Positions 25,173 through 32,164 of a stretch of 34,625 nucleotides of DNA are shown piece by piece. The first letter of the stretch is position 1, and each line of letters starts with the position of its first letter. The stretch spans positions 1 to 34,625 of the IMG/VR virus record IMGVR_UViG_3300025168_000298. One strand, 5' to 3'. The position numbers and the translations under genes were made by a program. The notes below the pieces were generated by a model. It worked only from the letters and a program-made list of their open reading frames with translations, was not told the origin of the DNA and did no database searches. Origin of the DNA: a virus.

Positions 25173-26902
25173 TATCCATTTGTAATTTTCATAAACTCTT
25201 TAACAGTATTCTTATTACCCATCTCTCTTCCATAAACATCAACATCGGTAACCGCATCTGCGTCAACTCCATCAATAGGTTGTAGGTAAAATCTACCCTT
25301 GCCACAGTTAAACATTGATTCGATATCAGCCTTGTCTCTAGGTCTACCTGGTTTTAATGTTACCGTTACCACCATTCTTTCAGGAAAATCTTGTATACCA
25401 AGAGGACCTTCAAATGATATATCAGTATTCTCGCAGCAAAGATTTCCAATAACAGCCATTGGGTTTAGAGGATTTCCGATTGTTAAGTGCCATTGTCCTG
25501 TTGGATTTCCGCTTAAAAATGCAGCAACGGCCTGCCCTCCCTGTGGAGTGTTCATCATCTCCATTAGTTTACCTCCAATTACATTCTTTATTCCCTTACC
25601 TACCATTTCACCAAACGACTGTTCACTACTAGCAAACATTCCCTTCACATCACTAACAACGCTTCCAAAAAATCCTGAAATATCTCCATTCTTGAGTTTA
25701 TCTAAATCTCCAAGAGGCTGTCCAGTGCTGCCGTCTCCAGTCCATCTTGTTGATCCGCCCCAAAACGGAGCATTGTTATAAGTTAGAGCTAATATATTTG
25801 ATAATTGGTCCATCATCATAATCTTAGGGTTTGCACCACCAAGGGATCTTAATTCGTATTCAAATTTAAGAGTGAACGAGTGTTCAAACTTTAGACCCTG
25901 CTTCCTCATGTTTATATTCTTAATAACATTTAAAGGACCAAATACGTGGTTAGGATATGTTTCTTTAAACGAGTCATATCCTGCATTTGCTTTCTGTGAG
26001 GCTATATCAACTGAACTTTTACCCTTGACTGCCCCAATTGCGGCTTTAGCAATAGGACTTTCGTTTATAAATGCGCCAAATGTTCCAGACCTTTCACTGG
26101 TTTTAGCTTGCATTTCTTGTACCTTAGACTCTACGTTCTCCCACTCAAATCCAAGTTTAAATCCAAGTATTTCATTTATATTATTTCCAGTGTTCTCTCC
26201 CATCCATGTAATAGCTCTTGCTATATCGGGCGAAGACAATGTGACTACTTTACCATCTTTTGCAAGTTCTTTGGGGGATATAATATCATCTCCACATGGA
26301 AATGGAAATCTTCGAAGAGTTAACATTTGGTTATTTGGAATCTTACCAAAGTATTTTGTCAGTGCAAAATCACCATAATTGTATCTATAACCTAAATTCG
26401 CTGCAGCTCCCTCTCCGCCCATGCTACTTGTCAATTCTATAATTCTAGTTGCTGTTGGGTTTACTAAAGTGCTCTGGTCTATTTTATTGAATTGTTCTAC
26501 GGCAACGCCACCTGAATCTGTTGTATGGCCAACCTTACCCTTGAAGTTCATTAGACTATATTTATTGAATACAGAGTATGGTCGCGCTCCATCAGTTACT
26601 ATCTCTTCCGTTGGTTTGCCGTCCTTACCCTTCTTCATATAGCTAACAGATTCAAGTTCTTTTGTGTAATAAATTGGTTTACCAGGCTCAGCAACTGATG
26701 TTGGATATGGTCCAATAGCGGCTGTTCTAGATGCTACTTCTCCGTCTACAGCAGATGCATTATTTTCTGAAGCTGTTGCTTCATTCGTAGAATCATTATC
26801 ATCATCGGCACCTAATATTTCATCAAACTTATTTTCAATACTCTCAGCAGCACTCAATGCATTGTCTTCAACACTCGTCAAAAAATCACTAAAAATTCCC
26901 AT
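25172..26902 (-). CDS. Large virion protein, possible tail tube/baseplate tube-cap protein
   Basis: A 576-residue protein. The first ~70 residues are acidic and low in complexity. Residues ~110-210 include NPTATRIIELTSSMGGEGAA and GDFALTKYFGKIPNNQMLTL, and the C-terminal third has QWHLTIGNPLNPMAVIGNL, GPLGIQDFPERMVVTVTLKP and an ending with ESMFNCGKGRFYLQ. A domain with strand W-x-L-x-I-G-N-P and later D-F-P ... V-T-V-T-L is loosely like the tube-fold C-termini of T4 gp48/gp54, so a tube-cap role is possible but uncertain. It opens the virion operon, with a motif 18 bases before its ATG, and overlaps the LysM-like gene by one base. Confidence 0.6.
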   Translation of the reverse strand: MGIFSDFLTSVEDNALSAAESIENKFDEILGADDDNDSTNEATASENNASAVDGEVASRTAAIGPYPTSVAEPGKPIYYTKELESVSYMKKGKDGKPTEEIVTDGARPYSVFNKYSLMNFKGKVGHTTDSGGVAVEQFNKIDQSTLVNPTATRIIELTSSMGGEGAAANLGYRYNYGDFALTKYFGKIPNNQMLTLRRFPFPCGDDIISPKELAKDGKVVTLSSPDIARAITWMGENTGNNINEILGFKLGFEWENVESKVQEMQAKTSERSGTFGAFINESPIAKAAIGAVKGKSSVDIASQKANAGYDSFKETYPNHVFGPLNVIKNINMRKQGLKFEHSFTLKFEYELRSLGGANPKIMMMDQLSNILALTYNNAPFWGGSTRWTGDGSTGQPLGDLDKLKNGDISGFFGSVVSDVKGMFASSEQSFGEMVGKGIKNVIGGKLMEMMNTPQGGQAVAAFLSGNPTGQWHLTIGNPLNPMAVIGNLCCENTDISFEGPLGIQDFPERMVVTVTLKPGRPRDKADIESMFNCGKGRFYLQPIDGVDADAVTDVDVYGREMGNKNTVKEFMKITNG

Positions 26903-26920
26903 ATAAAACTAACTATCTTT

Positions 26921-26935
26921 AGTCTATATATCTAA
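26921..26935 (-). promoter_or_regulatory. AGATATATA-type motif before 576-aa virion gene
   Basis: The minus strand reads TTAGATATATAGACT, 18 bases before the ATG at 26902, in the 39-base gap between the small unknown genes and the baseplate block. A start of a long virion transcript here would suit the layout. Confidence 0.45.
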
Positions 26936-26941
26936 TAATCT

Positions 26942-27529
26942 TTAATCAATCTTGTCAAGTTCTCTAGAAGTTGCTCGAAATAATATATCGTCAAGGTATT
27001 TATCACCATCATAGCCTCTATCTCCTAAAAACTTAAGAAGATGAGCTTTAAAAACACCTTTACTCTTATAGTAATATACACCATCAGAATATGATGACCT
27101 ACCACATAGCTCGAAGAGCTCATATATTTTATGTTCAATAAAGAAGTTATGAATCTTATTAAATAAATCCATCATCTCTATTTTTGTTTTGCATATCATT
27201 GGACCATCCACGACAACCTTATATGAATCGCCGCTTCGCACCATAAGTTCATCAAAGTCTGATTTCGTTTTATAGTTTTTTCGTAGCAGTTTCCATTTAG
27301 TCACTCCACCCCCAAAACCCTTCTTGAATTTTGCTCCAAATAAAAATCTTTTAAGAAAGTCAAGGTCGTCGAAGAACTGGTCTATTCTAACATGATATTC
27401 AGTGATTGTGTCCCCGTGTTTTACATCATGAATCACACATCTTGTAGGAAATAATACATCATGATTACTGGTGCTTGAAATGAGAGCATACACAATCTCA
27501 CCCTTAGAATATACCCTATTCCTTATCAA
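26942..27529 (-). CDS. Unknown protein, 195 aa, TTG start
   Basis: A basic protein with no recognised domain, with aromatic-rich segments (FFDDLDFLKRFLFG; MDLFNKIHNFFIEHKIYELF). No ATG occurs in the first half of the frame, and TTG at 27529 overlaps the TGA stop of the preceding gene (TTGA). That is a plausible coupled start, so I use it. It is the last of the small-gene block before the baseplate genes, and a tail-assembly role is only a guess from position. Confidence 0.6.
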   Translation of the reverse strand: MIRNRVYSKGEIVYALISSTSNHDVLFPTRCVIHDVKHGDTITEYHVRIDQFFDDLDFLKRFLFGAKFKKGFGGGVTKWKLLRKNYKTKSDFDELMVRSGDSYKVVVDGPMICKTKIEMMDLFNKIHNFFIEHKIYELFELCGRSSYSDGVYYYKSKGVFKAHLLKFLGDRGYDGDKYLDDILFRATSRELDKID

Positions 27530-27921
27530 AATTGTAGGGTTTCGTGGTTGTCGAACATATTAATTATATCTTCAGGAACGCCATCCACGTTTATAGTAAT
27601 TAAGTTAATTTCTTCTAGACCACAGAACATATCGTATGCCAGTTCTTTAAAGTTATCAATAGTCTCTTCGTCAAGGTTCTTCATAAGATATATTACTCTC
27701 TCACTGACCTGTTTTTTACGAATATTATTAAATGCGTTTCTAATAGCCATTCCTACAATAAATGGATGCGGTTCGACATCATGAAAATCTGACTTAATAA
27801 GCTTTGATGTTATTGAAACATAGTCTACTGCAGACGTGATCTCGTCCTTCTCGATTCTAACATATTTGTTAAATTTACGGGTAGAATCGCATATAACACA
27901 GTCTATTGAAGTCACTTCCAC
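27526..27921 (-). CDS. Unknown protein, 131 aa, GTG start
   Basis: Starts with GTG at 27921, one base after the stop of the preceding gene (which ends at 27923). It has a Cys pair near the N-terminus (DCVICD, residues ~7-12) and an acidic C-terminal half (GLEEINLITINVDGVPEDII). The last ~70 residues look helical and include FNNIRKKQVSERVIYLMKNL. I do not recognise the family. It overlaps its downstream neighbour by four bases. Confidence 0.6.
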   Translation of the reverse strand: MEVTSIDCVICDSTRKFNKYVRIEKDEITSAVDYVSITSKLIKSDFHDVEPHPFIVGMAIRNAFNNIRKKQVSERVIYLMKNLDEETIDNFKELAYDMFCGLEEINLITINVDGVPEDIINMFDNHETLQF

Positions 27922-27922
27922 T

Positions 27923-28237
27923 TTATTTTAATTTATCTTTAAGACTTTTGATTTCAAGCTCGAGTTCTTTTATTCTTGAAACTGCCTCAATTTTAGAAGG
28001 TTCATAATGTGCTCCCCAAGATTCAGATATCTTGATTTGATTTGACTGTCTTGAGTTGCCAAAGTCCATGCCTACGTCGAGGCATATATCTCTCATGAAC
28101 CTTCTCTTGTGATCAGTTCCGCTGCTCCAATCATAAACCGTAACAGTTTCATACGAGTCTCCTCCGGCATTTATGTTGTCATCTTTAATTTCTTTGATGA
28201 CGCCGTTGTCTGCTATTTTAAGAATTATTTTTTGCAT
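27923..28237 (-). CDS. Unknown protein with C-terminal coiled coil, 104 aa
   Basis: The chosen start is the ATG at 28237; a TTG just before it is less likely. The gene overlaps the end of the preceding one by 20 bases in another frame. The N-terminal ~75 residues are beta-rich (ETVTVYDWSSGTDHKRRFMR), and the last ~25 form a heptad-like helix (EAVSRIKELELEIKSLKDKL). A run of six A (28228-28233, minus strand) lies within the overlap; a -2 or +1 slip there would fuse this protein to the preceding 136-aa one. Function unknown. Confidence 0.65.
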   Translation of the reverse strand: MQKIILKIADNGVIKEIKDDNINAGGDSYETVTVYDWSSGTDHKRRFMRDICLDVGMDFGNSRQSNQIKISESWGAHYEPSKIEAVSRIKELELEIKSLKDKLK

Positions 28238-28628
28238 CAAGCCTTTTCATCCTTAGTTCATTCGCTTCCTTCATTAATCTCTTTGCTTCCTTCTTGTCAG
28301 CTCTATATGTTTCTTTATCCTTAACTGTCGTTAAAAGCCATGCTTCTTCTAATAGTTTAATCTCGTCTTTATTATGCCCAGACGTTTTCCATGATTTTTT
28401 AACTGAATCTAATTTTGTTTGAATTTGATCGCTTATAGAATCATTAGCTCTGTTTGTATTTAATGCATGGGCATCTTCTCCCTCTTGTCTAAGTCTTCTA
28501 TATAATTCTCTTCCCTCTTCAGTGTTTCTATTCTTTTTATCTTGAAGCCCGAATTGAGTGTACATTTTTCTTTTCTGGGGCCTGCTCATTGCAGGCATCT
28601 CAGGTTGTTGTTCGTTTTCCTTACTCAT
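28218..28628 (-). CDS. Unknown charged helical protein, 136 aa
   Basis: A highly charged, mostly helical protein: RPQKRKMYTQFGLQ, GRELYRRLRQEGEDA, and a Lys/Glu-rich end (DKKEAKRLMKEANELRMKRL). I recognise no domain. It overlaps the upstream gene by eight bases and the downstream gene by 20. Small charged helical proteins just before baseplate genes are often assembly chaperones or hub-assembly factors (T4 gp26 and gp51 class), but this is inferred from position only. Confidence 0.6.
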   Translation of the reverse strand: MSKENEQQPEMPAMSRPQKRKMYTQFGLQDKKNRNTEEGRELYRRLRQEGEDAHALNTNRANDSISDQIQTKLDSVKKSWKTSGHNKDEIKLLEEAWLLTTVKDKETYRADKKEAKRLMKEANELRMKRLDAKNNS

Positions 28629-29169
28629 AGTATTTGTTTATAAAGTTAGTAATTTCAATTTGTAAAAACTCTTGTAGTTTATTTATTTCAATTTCTGCGA
28701 TTGCGTTATTTACCACTGCATTTACTAGTTCTGATTTCTCTTCTTCAGAATTTTCAACAAGCATATCAATAACTTTCTTTTTCGGAATATTAATATTCAA
28801 TTTAACATCAACGGCTTCGACGTTTTTCTTAGATATTGTCTTGACTAAAACTTGAAGCGGAGAGAATATTGGTTCAACAGGAGCAACCCTTTGAACTTTC
28901 TTTTCTTTTGTTTTAGTTATCTCATTAATTATAGATGGTTCAACAGGATTCACGGATGGTAACGACATGTCGTTTAGTACTGCACCTGGCAATGGCACTT
29001 CTCCATCAATAAATTCAGTTAAAAACTCATGTATTATTTCTGTAAAAATCTTACTACCGTCTGTAAAATTCGTAAATTCACCAGTGATGTCTTTAACTTC
29101 TACTATTTTACCGAAGTTATCGCCTTTGTTCCACTGATATTTTTTAACATCTTCTTTTGTTTCTGACAT
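28621..29169 (-). CDS. Unknown protein, 182 aa, possibly tail-assembly related
   Basis: The start is set at the ATG at 29169 (MSETKEDVKKYQWN) because it follows an A-rich leader and the AT motif; a frame extension upstream to 29235 would run through that motif and the preceding gene. Residues ~10-50 contain GDNFGKIVEVKDITGEFTNF and then DGSKIFTEIIHEFLTEFID. The C-terminal ~70 residues are helical and acidic (NSEEEKSELVNAVVNNAIAE). No recognised family. Its position as first gene of the small-gene block suggests a late, tail-related role. Confidence 0.6.
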   Translation of the reverse strand: MSETKEDVKKYQWNKGDNFGKIVEVKDITGEFTNFTDGSKIFTEIIHEFLTEFIDGEVPLPGAVLNDMSLPSVNPVEPSIINEITKTKEKKVQRVAPVEPIFSPLQVLVKTISKKNVEAVDVKLNINIPKKKVIDMLVENSEEEKSELVNAVVNNAIAEIEINKLQEFLQIEITNFINKYYE

Positions 29170-29185
29170 TTTATTTATTTTTAGT

Positions 29186-29200
29186 AAGTTATATATTCTA
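29186..29200 (-). promoter_or_regulatory. AGAATATATA-type motif before 182-aa gene
   Basis: The minus strand reads TAGAATATATAACTT, 16 bases before the ATG at 29169, and sits in a 43-base gap that otherwise holds only an A-rich leader. Confidence 0.4.
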
Positions 29201-29212
29201 TTAAGTAGGGAT

Positions 29213-29410
29213 CTACCCAAGATCATAAAACTCATTATCGTCTAATTTCCACTTATCCACAAACTCATTTATAAAGTCCATTGATTCAGGAGAACCAATA
29301 TAAGCATCAACTTTTTTTACATATCCACGATAGAAATTACTGCTTCCGTTTTCAGATAAAATAGTTATCAATTCCTTTTTGGTTGGTATGTACTTTTTGT
29401 TAAAACTCAT
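29213..29410 (-). CDS. Small unknown protein, 65 aa
   Basis: MSFNKKYIPTKKELITILSE is followed by an acidic aromatic C-terminus (FVDKWKLDDNEFYDLG). The ATG at 29410 lies 11 bases inside the end of the dCMP deaminase gene, in another frame, indicating coupled translation. No domain was recognised. The lack of a gap on its 5' side and a proper stop before the next motif support it being real. Confidence 0.55.
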   Translation of the reverse strand: MSFNKKYIPTKKELITILSENGSSNFYRGYVKKVDAYIGSPESMDFINEFVDKWKLDDNEFYDLG

Positions 29411-29840
29411 TCCAGACTATTACTTTATTTACGTTAATATTTGCTTTTTTTAATAATTCAATTCCTTTAGTATCTCGATACTCCTCACTATAGAATACAT
29501 TTTTAATTCCTGACTGTATAATCAATTTAGAGCATTGAAAACACGGACTCATTGTTACATAGAGATCAGCTCCTTTAGAATCTACTGTTGATTTCGCTAT
29601 TTTTGCAAGAGCGTTAGATTCAGCATGTAAGACTTCAGGCTTTGTTGTTAATTTTCCAGTCTGTGAATCTATGCTCTCGCACGAGTTATTGAATCCATGT
29701 GGAGTTCCATTATATCCAAACGAAACAATTTGAGTATCTTTTACAATTACGCTACCTACTTTACGACGTTCAGCATAACTAAGTTTAGCAAATTGATACG
29801 CGACCTGCATGTATATTTTATCTATTGGTAATCTTGGCAT
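29400..29840 (-). CDS. Deoxycytidylate (dCMP) deaminase
   Basis: A 146-residue zinc-dependent deaminase that converts dCMP to dUMP, feeding phage thymidylate synthesis. The zinc and catalytic motifs are clear: H72-A-E74 (proton shuttle Glu74) and P99-C100-x-x-C103. The N-terminal RRKVGSVIVKD and GYNGTPHGF fit the phage dCMP deaminase/ComEB group. It is shorter than T4 Cd (193 aa), which has an inserted allosteric region, so feedback control by dCTP/dTTP may be reduced or different. An A/T-rich inverted repeat lies just before its ATG. It is a metabolic gene set amid unknown and virion-type genes. Confidence 0.88.
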   Translation of the reverse strand: MPRLPIDKIYMQVAYQFAKLSYAERRKVGSVIVKDTQIVSFGYNGTPHGFNNSCESIDSQTGKLTTKPEVLHAESNALAKIAKSTVDSKGADLYVTMSPCFQCSKLIIQSGIKNVFYSEEYRDTKGIELLKKANINVNKVIVWNEF

Positions 29841-29842
29841 GT

Positions 29843-29874
29843 AAAAAGTATTCTATATTATATAGATACTTTTT
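29843..29874. terminator. AT-rich inverted repeat, possible bidirectional terminator or operator
   Basis: The arms aaaaagtat(t)ctata and tatagatacttttt pair over 14 bases with one bulged T and a TTA loop. Flanking A and T runs make it look like a terminator in either direction. It sits between the 113-aa gene and the ATG of dCMP deaminase, so it may end the first unit or act as an operator for the second. The stem is weak (only two G-C pairs). Confidence 0.5.
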
Positions 29875-29887
29875 GGATTGTTTAATG

Positions 29888-30229
29888 CTACTTCTCTTCT
29901 TCTCCTTTGTTCTCCATCTCTAGAACCTCGTTAAGTTTTTTAGAGAACGCCTCCTTCATAGCATTTATAGATGCTTCAAATTGCTCTGGCGTATGTTCTT
30001 TAGATTCTTTTAAAGCTTTTGCCGCAAGTGTTGCAACTAAAGCTGCATTTTCTTTCATATATGATTCTTCAGTATGCTCATCGTGTACATCACTAGCCCA
30101 CTCTTTAGCTTCTCCAACGATTTCTTTATAGCACTCGTTGAGTTTATCAGCAACCTTGTATTTGTCGTCAGTCGAGACTGAATCTTCCTCACCAACAAAC
30201 GCCTCGTACATTTTCATTTTATTAATCAT
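29888..30229 (-). CDS. Probable internal head protein with capsid-targeting-like N-terminus, 113 aa
   Basis: The N-terminus MINKMKMYEAFVGEEDS resembles the T4 capsid-targeting peptide MKTYQEFIAEA of internal proteins IPI-IPIII, which is removed by the prohead protease after an [L/I/F]-x-E site. Here F-V-G-E occupies that position. The rest is a charged helical domain (DKYKVADKLNECYKEIVGEA, later NAALVATLAAKALKESKEHT and a Lys/Glu end). I infer a protein packaged in the head with the DNA and injected. The mature function is unknown. The gene has an AT motif 20 bases upstream and an inverted repeat behind it. Confidence 0.55.
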   Translation of the reverse strand: MINKMKMYEAFVGEEDSVSTDDKYKVADKLNECYKEIVGEAKEWASDVHDEHTEESYMKENAALVATLAAKALKESKEHTPEQFEASINAMKEAFSKKLNEVLEMENKGEEEK

Positions 30230-30249
30230 AACTTGAATATTTTTATTTA

Positions 30250-30263
30250 GATTATATATCTTT
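30250..30263 (-). promoter_or_regulatory. AGATATATA-type motif before 113-aa gene
   Basis: The minus strand reads AAAGATATATAATC, 20 bases before the ATG at 30229 and overlapping the last codon of the hydrolase-fusion gene. It is consistent with a late-type start for a virion-packaged protein. Confidence 0.4.
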
Positions 30264-31104
30264 AGTCTTTTTGTATCTTTTTAGAAGTACTTATTGCCCA
30301 GTCTACGCCTTCATCTCCTCCCCAAGTAAGCCAAGCAACGTATCCATTATCCTTCCATGGAGTATCTTTATATTTTGAATCTATCTTACTGTTTTTTCGG
30401 TGTCTATTAAACGCTGACATTCGTTTAACGGTATCTGCACTTAAGTTTTCTCCTTTCGCAAGTTGATGTGCTCTAGCCCAACCAACTCTAGTCGCAGCAG
30501 TTACCTCGTCTCTACCATGTTCCTCTTTCCAGTCAATTGCTTGTTGTGCATTTTTTTTAGCAGCTGCAGGGTAATCAGAATACGTATTTTCTTCTAATAT
30601 TTTATTATCATGAAACGATTGAAATGAATGTACTTTAGATTCTTTTATTTTAAGAGTTTCTGAGATTGCACTTTTAAAAACTTCATCTGGAACTCTATGT
30701 CCACCTTCATATTGATAATACTTAAAAGAACCTATGCCTTCATTAGAAAAGTATTTTTTAATTTTAGAACCTTTAATCACGTTATCCTTTCTGCCAAGGT
30801 AAACTTTATTTTTACTAGCCTTGGTAGAGACTTCAACAACTGGATCAAAATTTCTACTAACTACAGCAGGATTAAACAATAACGTGGGTATGTTTAGGTG
30901 TTGTCCTATTAAGTAGGCAAAATAACCTCCCATCGAGGATCCTATTATTAAATCTGAACCCTTGCATCCGTTTAAAACTTCAGCAAATATATTACTATCT
31001 GTATATTGTATTTTAGGTACGTAAGTATCAAACTTATCATTTAACCAATCTACTTTAGGTCCATAGTTTGGACTTTCCAGCCCGTGAAGATAAGATACTT
31101 TCAT
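30262..31104 (-). CDS. Alpha/beta-hydrolase (YqiA-like esterase) fused to a phage-specific C-terminal domain
   Basis: The start is set at the ATG at 31104, one base after the stop of the upstream gene (a TTG at 31125 is possible but overlaps it). Residues 1-150 resemble small YqiA/UPF0227 esterases: YLHGLESPNYGPK at the N-terminus, nucleophile Ser57 in G-S-S57-M-G-G, candidate Asp107 (LGRKDNVI) and His136 (EGGHRVPDE). Residues ~157-172 read KVHSFQSFHDNKILEE, like the capsid-targeting motif. Residues ~175-280 hold a domain known to me from large-phage virion proteins: YPAAAKKNAQQAIDWKEEHG, VGWARAHQLAKGENLS, MSAFNRHRK and WLTWGGDEGVDWAI. The hydrolase substrate is unknown. Packaging into the virion is inferred. 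Confidence 0.65.
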   Translation of the reverse strand: MKVSYLHGLESPNYGPKVDWLNDKFDTYVPKIQYTDSNIFAEVLNGCKGSDLIIGSSMGGYFAYLIGQHLNIPTLLFNPAVVSRNFDPVVEVSTKASKNKVYLGRKDNVIKGSKIKKYFSNEGIGSFKYYQYEGGHRVPDEVFKSAISETLKIKESKVHSFQSFHDNKILEENTYSDYPAAAKKNAQQAIDWKEEHGRDEVTAATRVGWARAHQLAKGENLSADTVKRMSAFNRHRKNSKIDSKYKDTPWKDNGYVAWLTWGGDEGVDWAISTSKKIQKD

Positions 31105-31105
31105 A

Positions 31106-31735
31106 TTATATTTTTGGTTTTCCAATCATTATTTTAGTGTGCTTAGTTCCTCCTAAGATTCTAGAGTACCATCCATTTCCGCTTCTATCTGGGTTTGAAG
31201 GGTCTTTACCATGCCATTCAATATCTTTTCCTTTTAGTAATTCCTCAACCTCTTCTTGAGTATCAATTGAAGGAACTCCATATTTATCCAACATAATATC
31301 AGCAAGTTTACCGCTAACCTCTCCGTAATATCCAGGCTTTTTTAATATATTAGCCTTATGTGTTAAATATTCTCTAGTAGAATCTTTCTTTCCGTCATGT
31401 CCTACTCCACTAAACTTAACTCCATATTTCGTGTTCTGGCCCCATACTATCAAATCAAGGTCTGGTGATCCGTGAATATCAATACCTTGCCAGAATGTCC
31501 AGTCTGGATCAGAAAATACATCATCAGGAGATTTAACTTTTGCGTGTCCACCTAACGTCGAGTATGCTATATTAATTAAATCAAAGAATTCTCCAGCTAA
31601 TTCTGGATGTTTTCTTGGTTTAATCTTCATCCACTTACCCTTCTTTGGTTTTAATAGCTTTCCGCTTACATCATCATATTGATGTCCATCTGCTCTTTCA
31701 TTAGCGAACTCCTCGTATAACTTAATTTTCTTCAT
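31106..31735 (-). CDS. Probable internal head protein with capsid-targeting-like N-terminus, 209 aa
   Basis: MKKIKLYEEFANERADGHQ closely parallels the T4 internal-protein leader MKTYQEFIAEA, with F-A-N-E as a possible prohead-protease site. The rest contains KWMKIKPRKHPELAGEFFDL, then YSTLGGHAKVKSPDDVFSDP, GQNTKYGVKFSGVGHDGKKD and a C-terminus with GNGWYSRILGGTKHTKIMIG. These segments recur in proteins of large myoviruses that may have an acetyltransferase-like fold; I am not sure of that. A 15-base AT motif directly abuts the ATG. The following hydrolase-fusion gene starts one base after its stop, so the two are co-translated. Confidence 0.55.
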   Translation of the reverse strand: MKKIKLYEEFANERADGHQYDDVSGKLLKPKKGKWMKIKPRKHPELAGEFFDLINIAYSTLGGHAKVKSPDDVFSDPDWTFWQGIDIHGSPDLDLIVWGQNTKYGVKFSGVGHDGKKDSTREYLTHKANILKKPGYYGEVSGKLADIMLDKYGVPSIDTQEEVEELLKGKDIEWHGKDPSNPDRSGNGWYSRILGGTKHTKIMIGKPKI

Positions 31736-31750
31736 ATACTATATATCTTT
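31736..31750 (-). promoter_or_regulatory. AGATATATA-type motif before 209-aa gene
   Basis: The minus strand reads AAAGATATATAGTAT directly next to the ATG at 31735 and overlaps the stop of the preceding gene. The very short spacing argues against a leader if this is a promoter. Confidence 0.35.
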
Positions 31751-32156
31751 AATCCCAGTCCTTTTCAAACCTATACCAGTGATCCGCTTCAGCGCAAGAC
31801 CTCATAGCATCTAATATAATAGTGTCCATTTCTGAACCACTTAGACTGTCAACGAATGACTTGATAATTCCTTCAAGTAGGAGTAACTCATGTTCTTCTC
31901 CACTGAAGTTGCTGCACATATGATGTGATATTGCGTTCTTAGTAAGGGCTGAACATATTCTAGTTGCTATAGAATCATCATCGTTAAATCTGCTACCTGA
32001 ATAATAATCAAAGTCTCCTTCAAACATATTAAATATTTCGCCTTCAGTATGTCTCATTCTAAATAAAGATACTGCAAGTTTAATAGTATCTCCGCATGCG
32101 TTTTTAGCGGGTTTATTATAGCTAATTCCGTTTGATTTGATGTTTTCTACTTTCAT
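31749..32156 (-). CDS. Unknown protein, 135 aa
   Basis: A mostly helical, acidic protein with several Cys and His (NACGDTIKLAVSLFRMRHTE; ISHHMCSNFSGEEHE; ending CAEADHWYRFEKDWD). No recognised family. Its translation start shares AATAAAAACTAAAATGAAA with the following upstream zinc-ribbon gene, a repeated initiation context. It belongs to the run of small genes before the head-protein-like genes. Confidence 0.6.
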   Translation of the reverse strand: MKVENIKSNGISYNKPAKNACGDTIKLAVSLFRMRHTEGEIFNMFEGDFDYYSGSRFNDDDSIATRICSALTKNAISHHMCSNFSGEEHELLLLEGIIKSFVDSLSGSEMDTIILDAMRSCAEADHWYRFEKDWD

Positions 32157-32164
32157 TTTAGTTT

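Noticed and set aside
25872-26378. Long plus-strand open frame opposite the 576-aa virion gene
   Set aside because: It lies wholly antisense to a convincing gene, has no start context or homology, and its composition (Pro/Ser/Phe-rich) is that of a reverse-frame shadow. The same holds for the other plus-strand frames, e.g. at 18387-18761, 19539-19913, 21163-21600 and 25299-25781.
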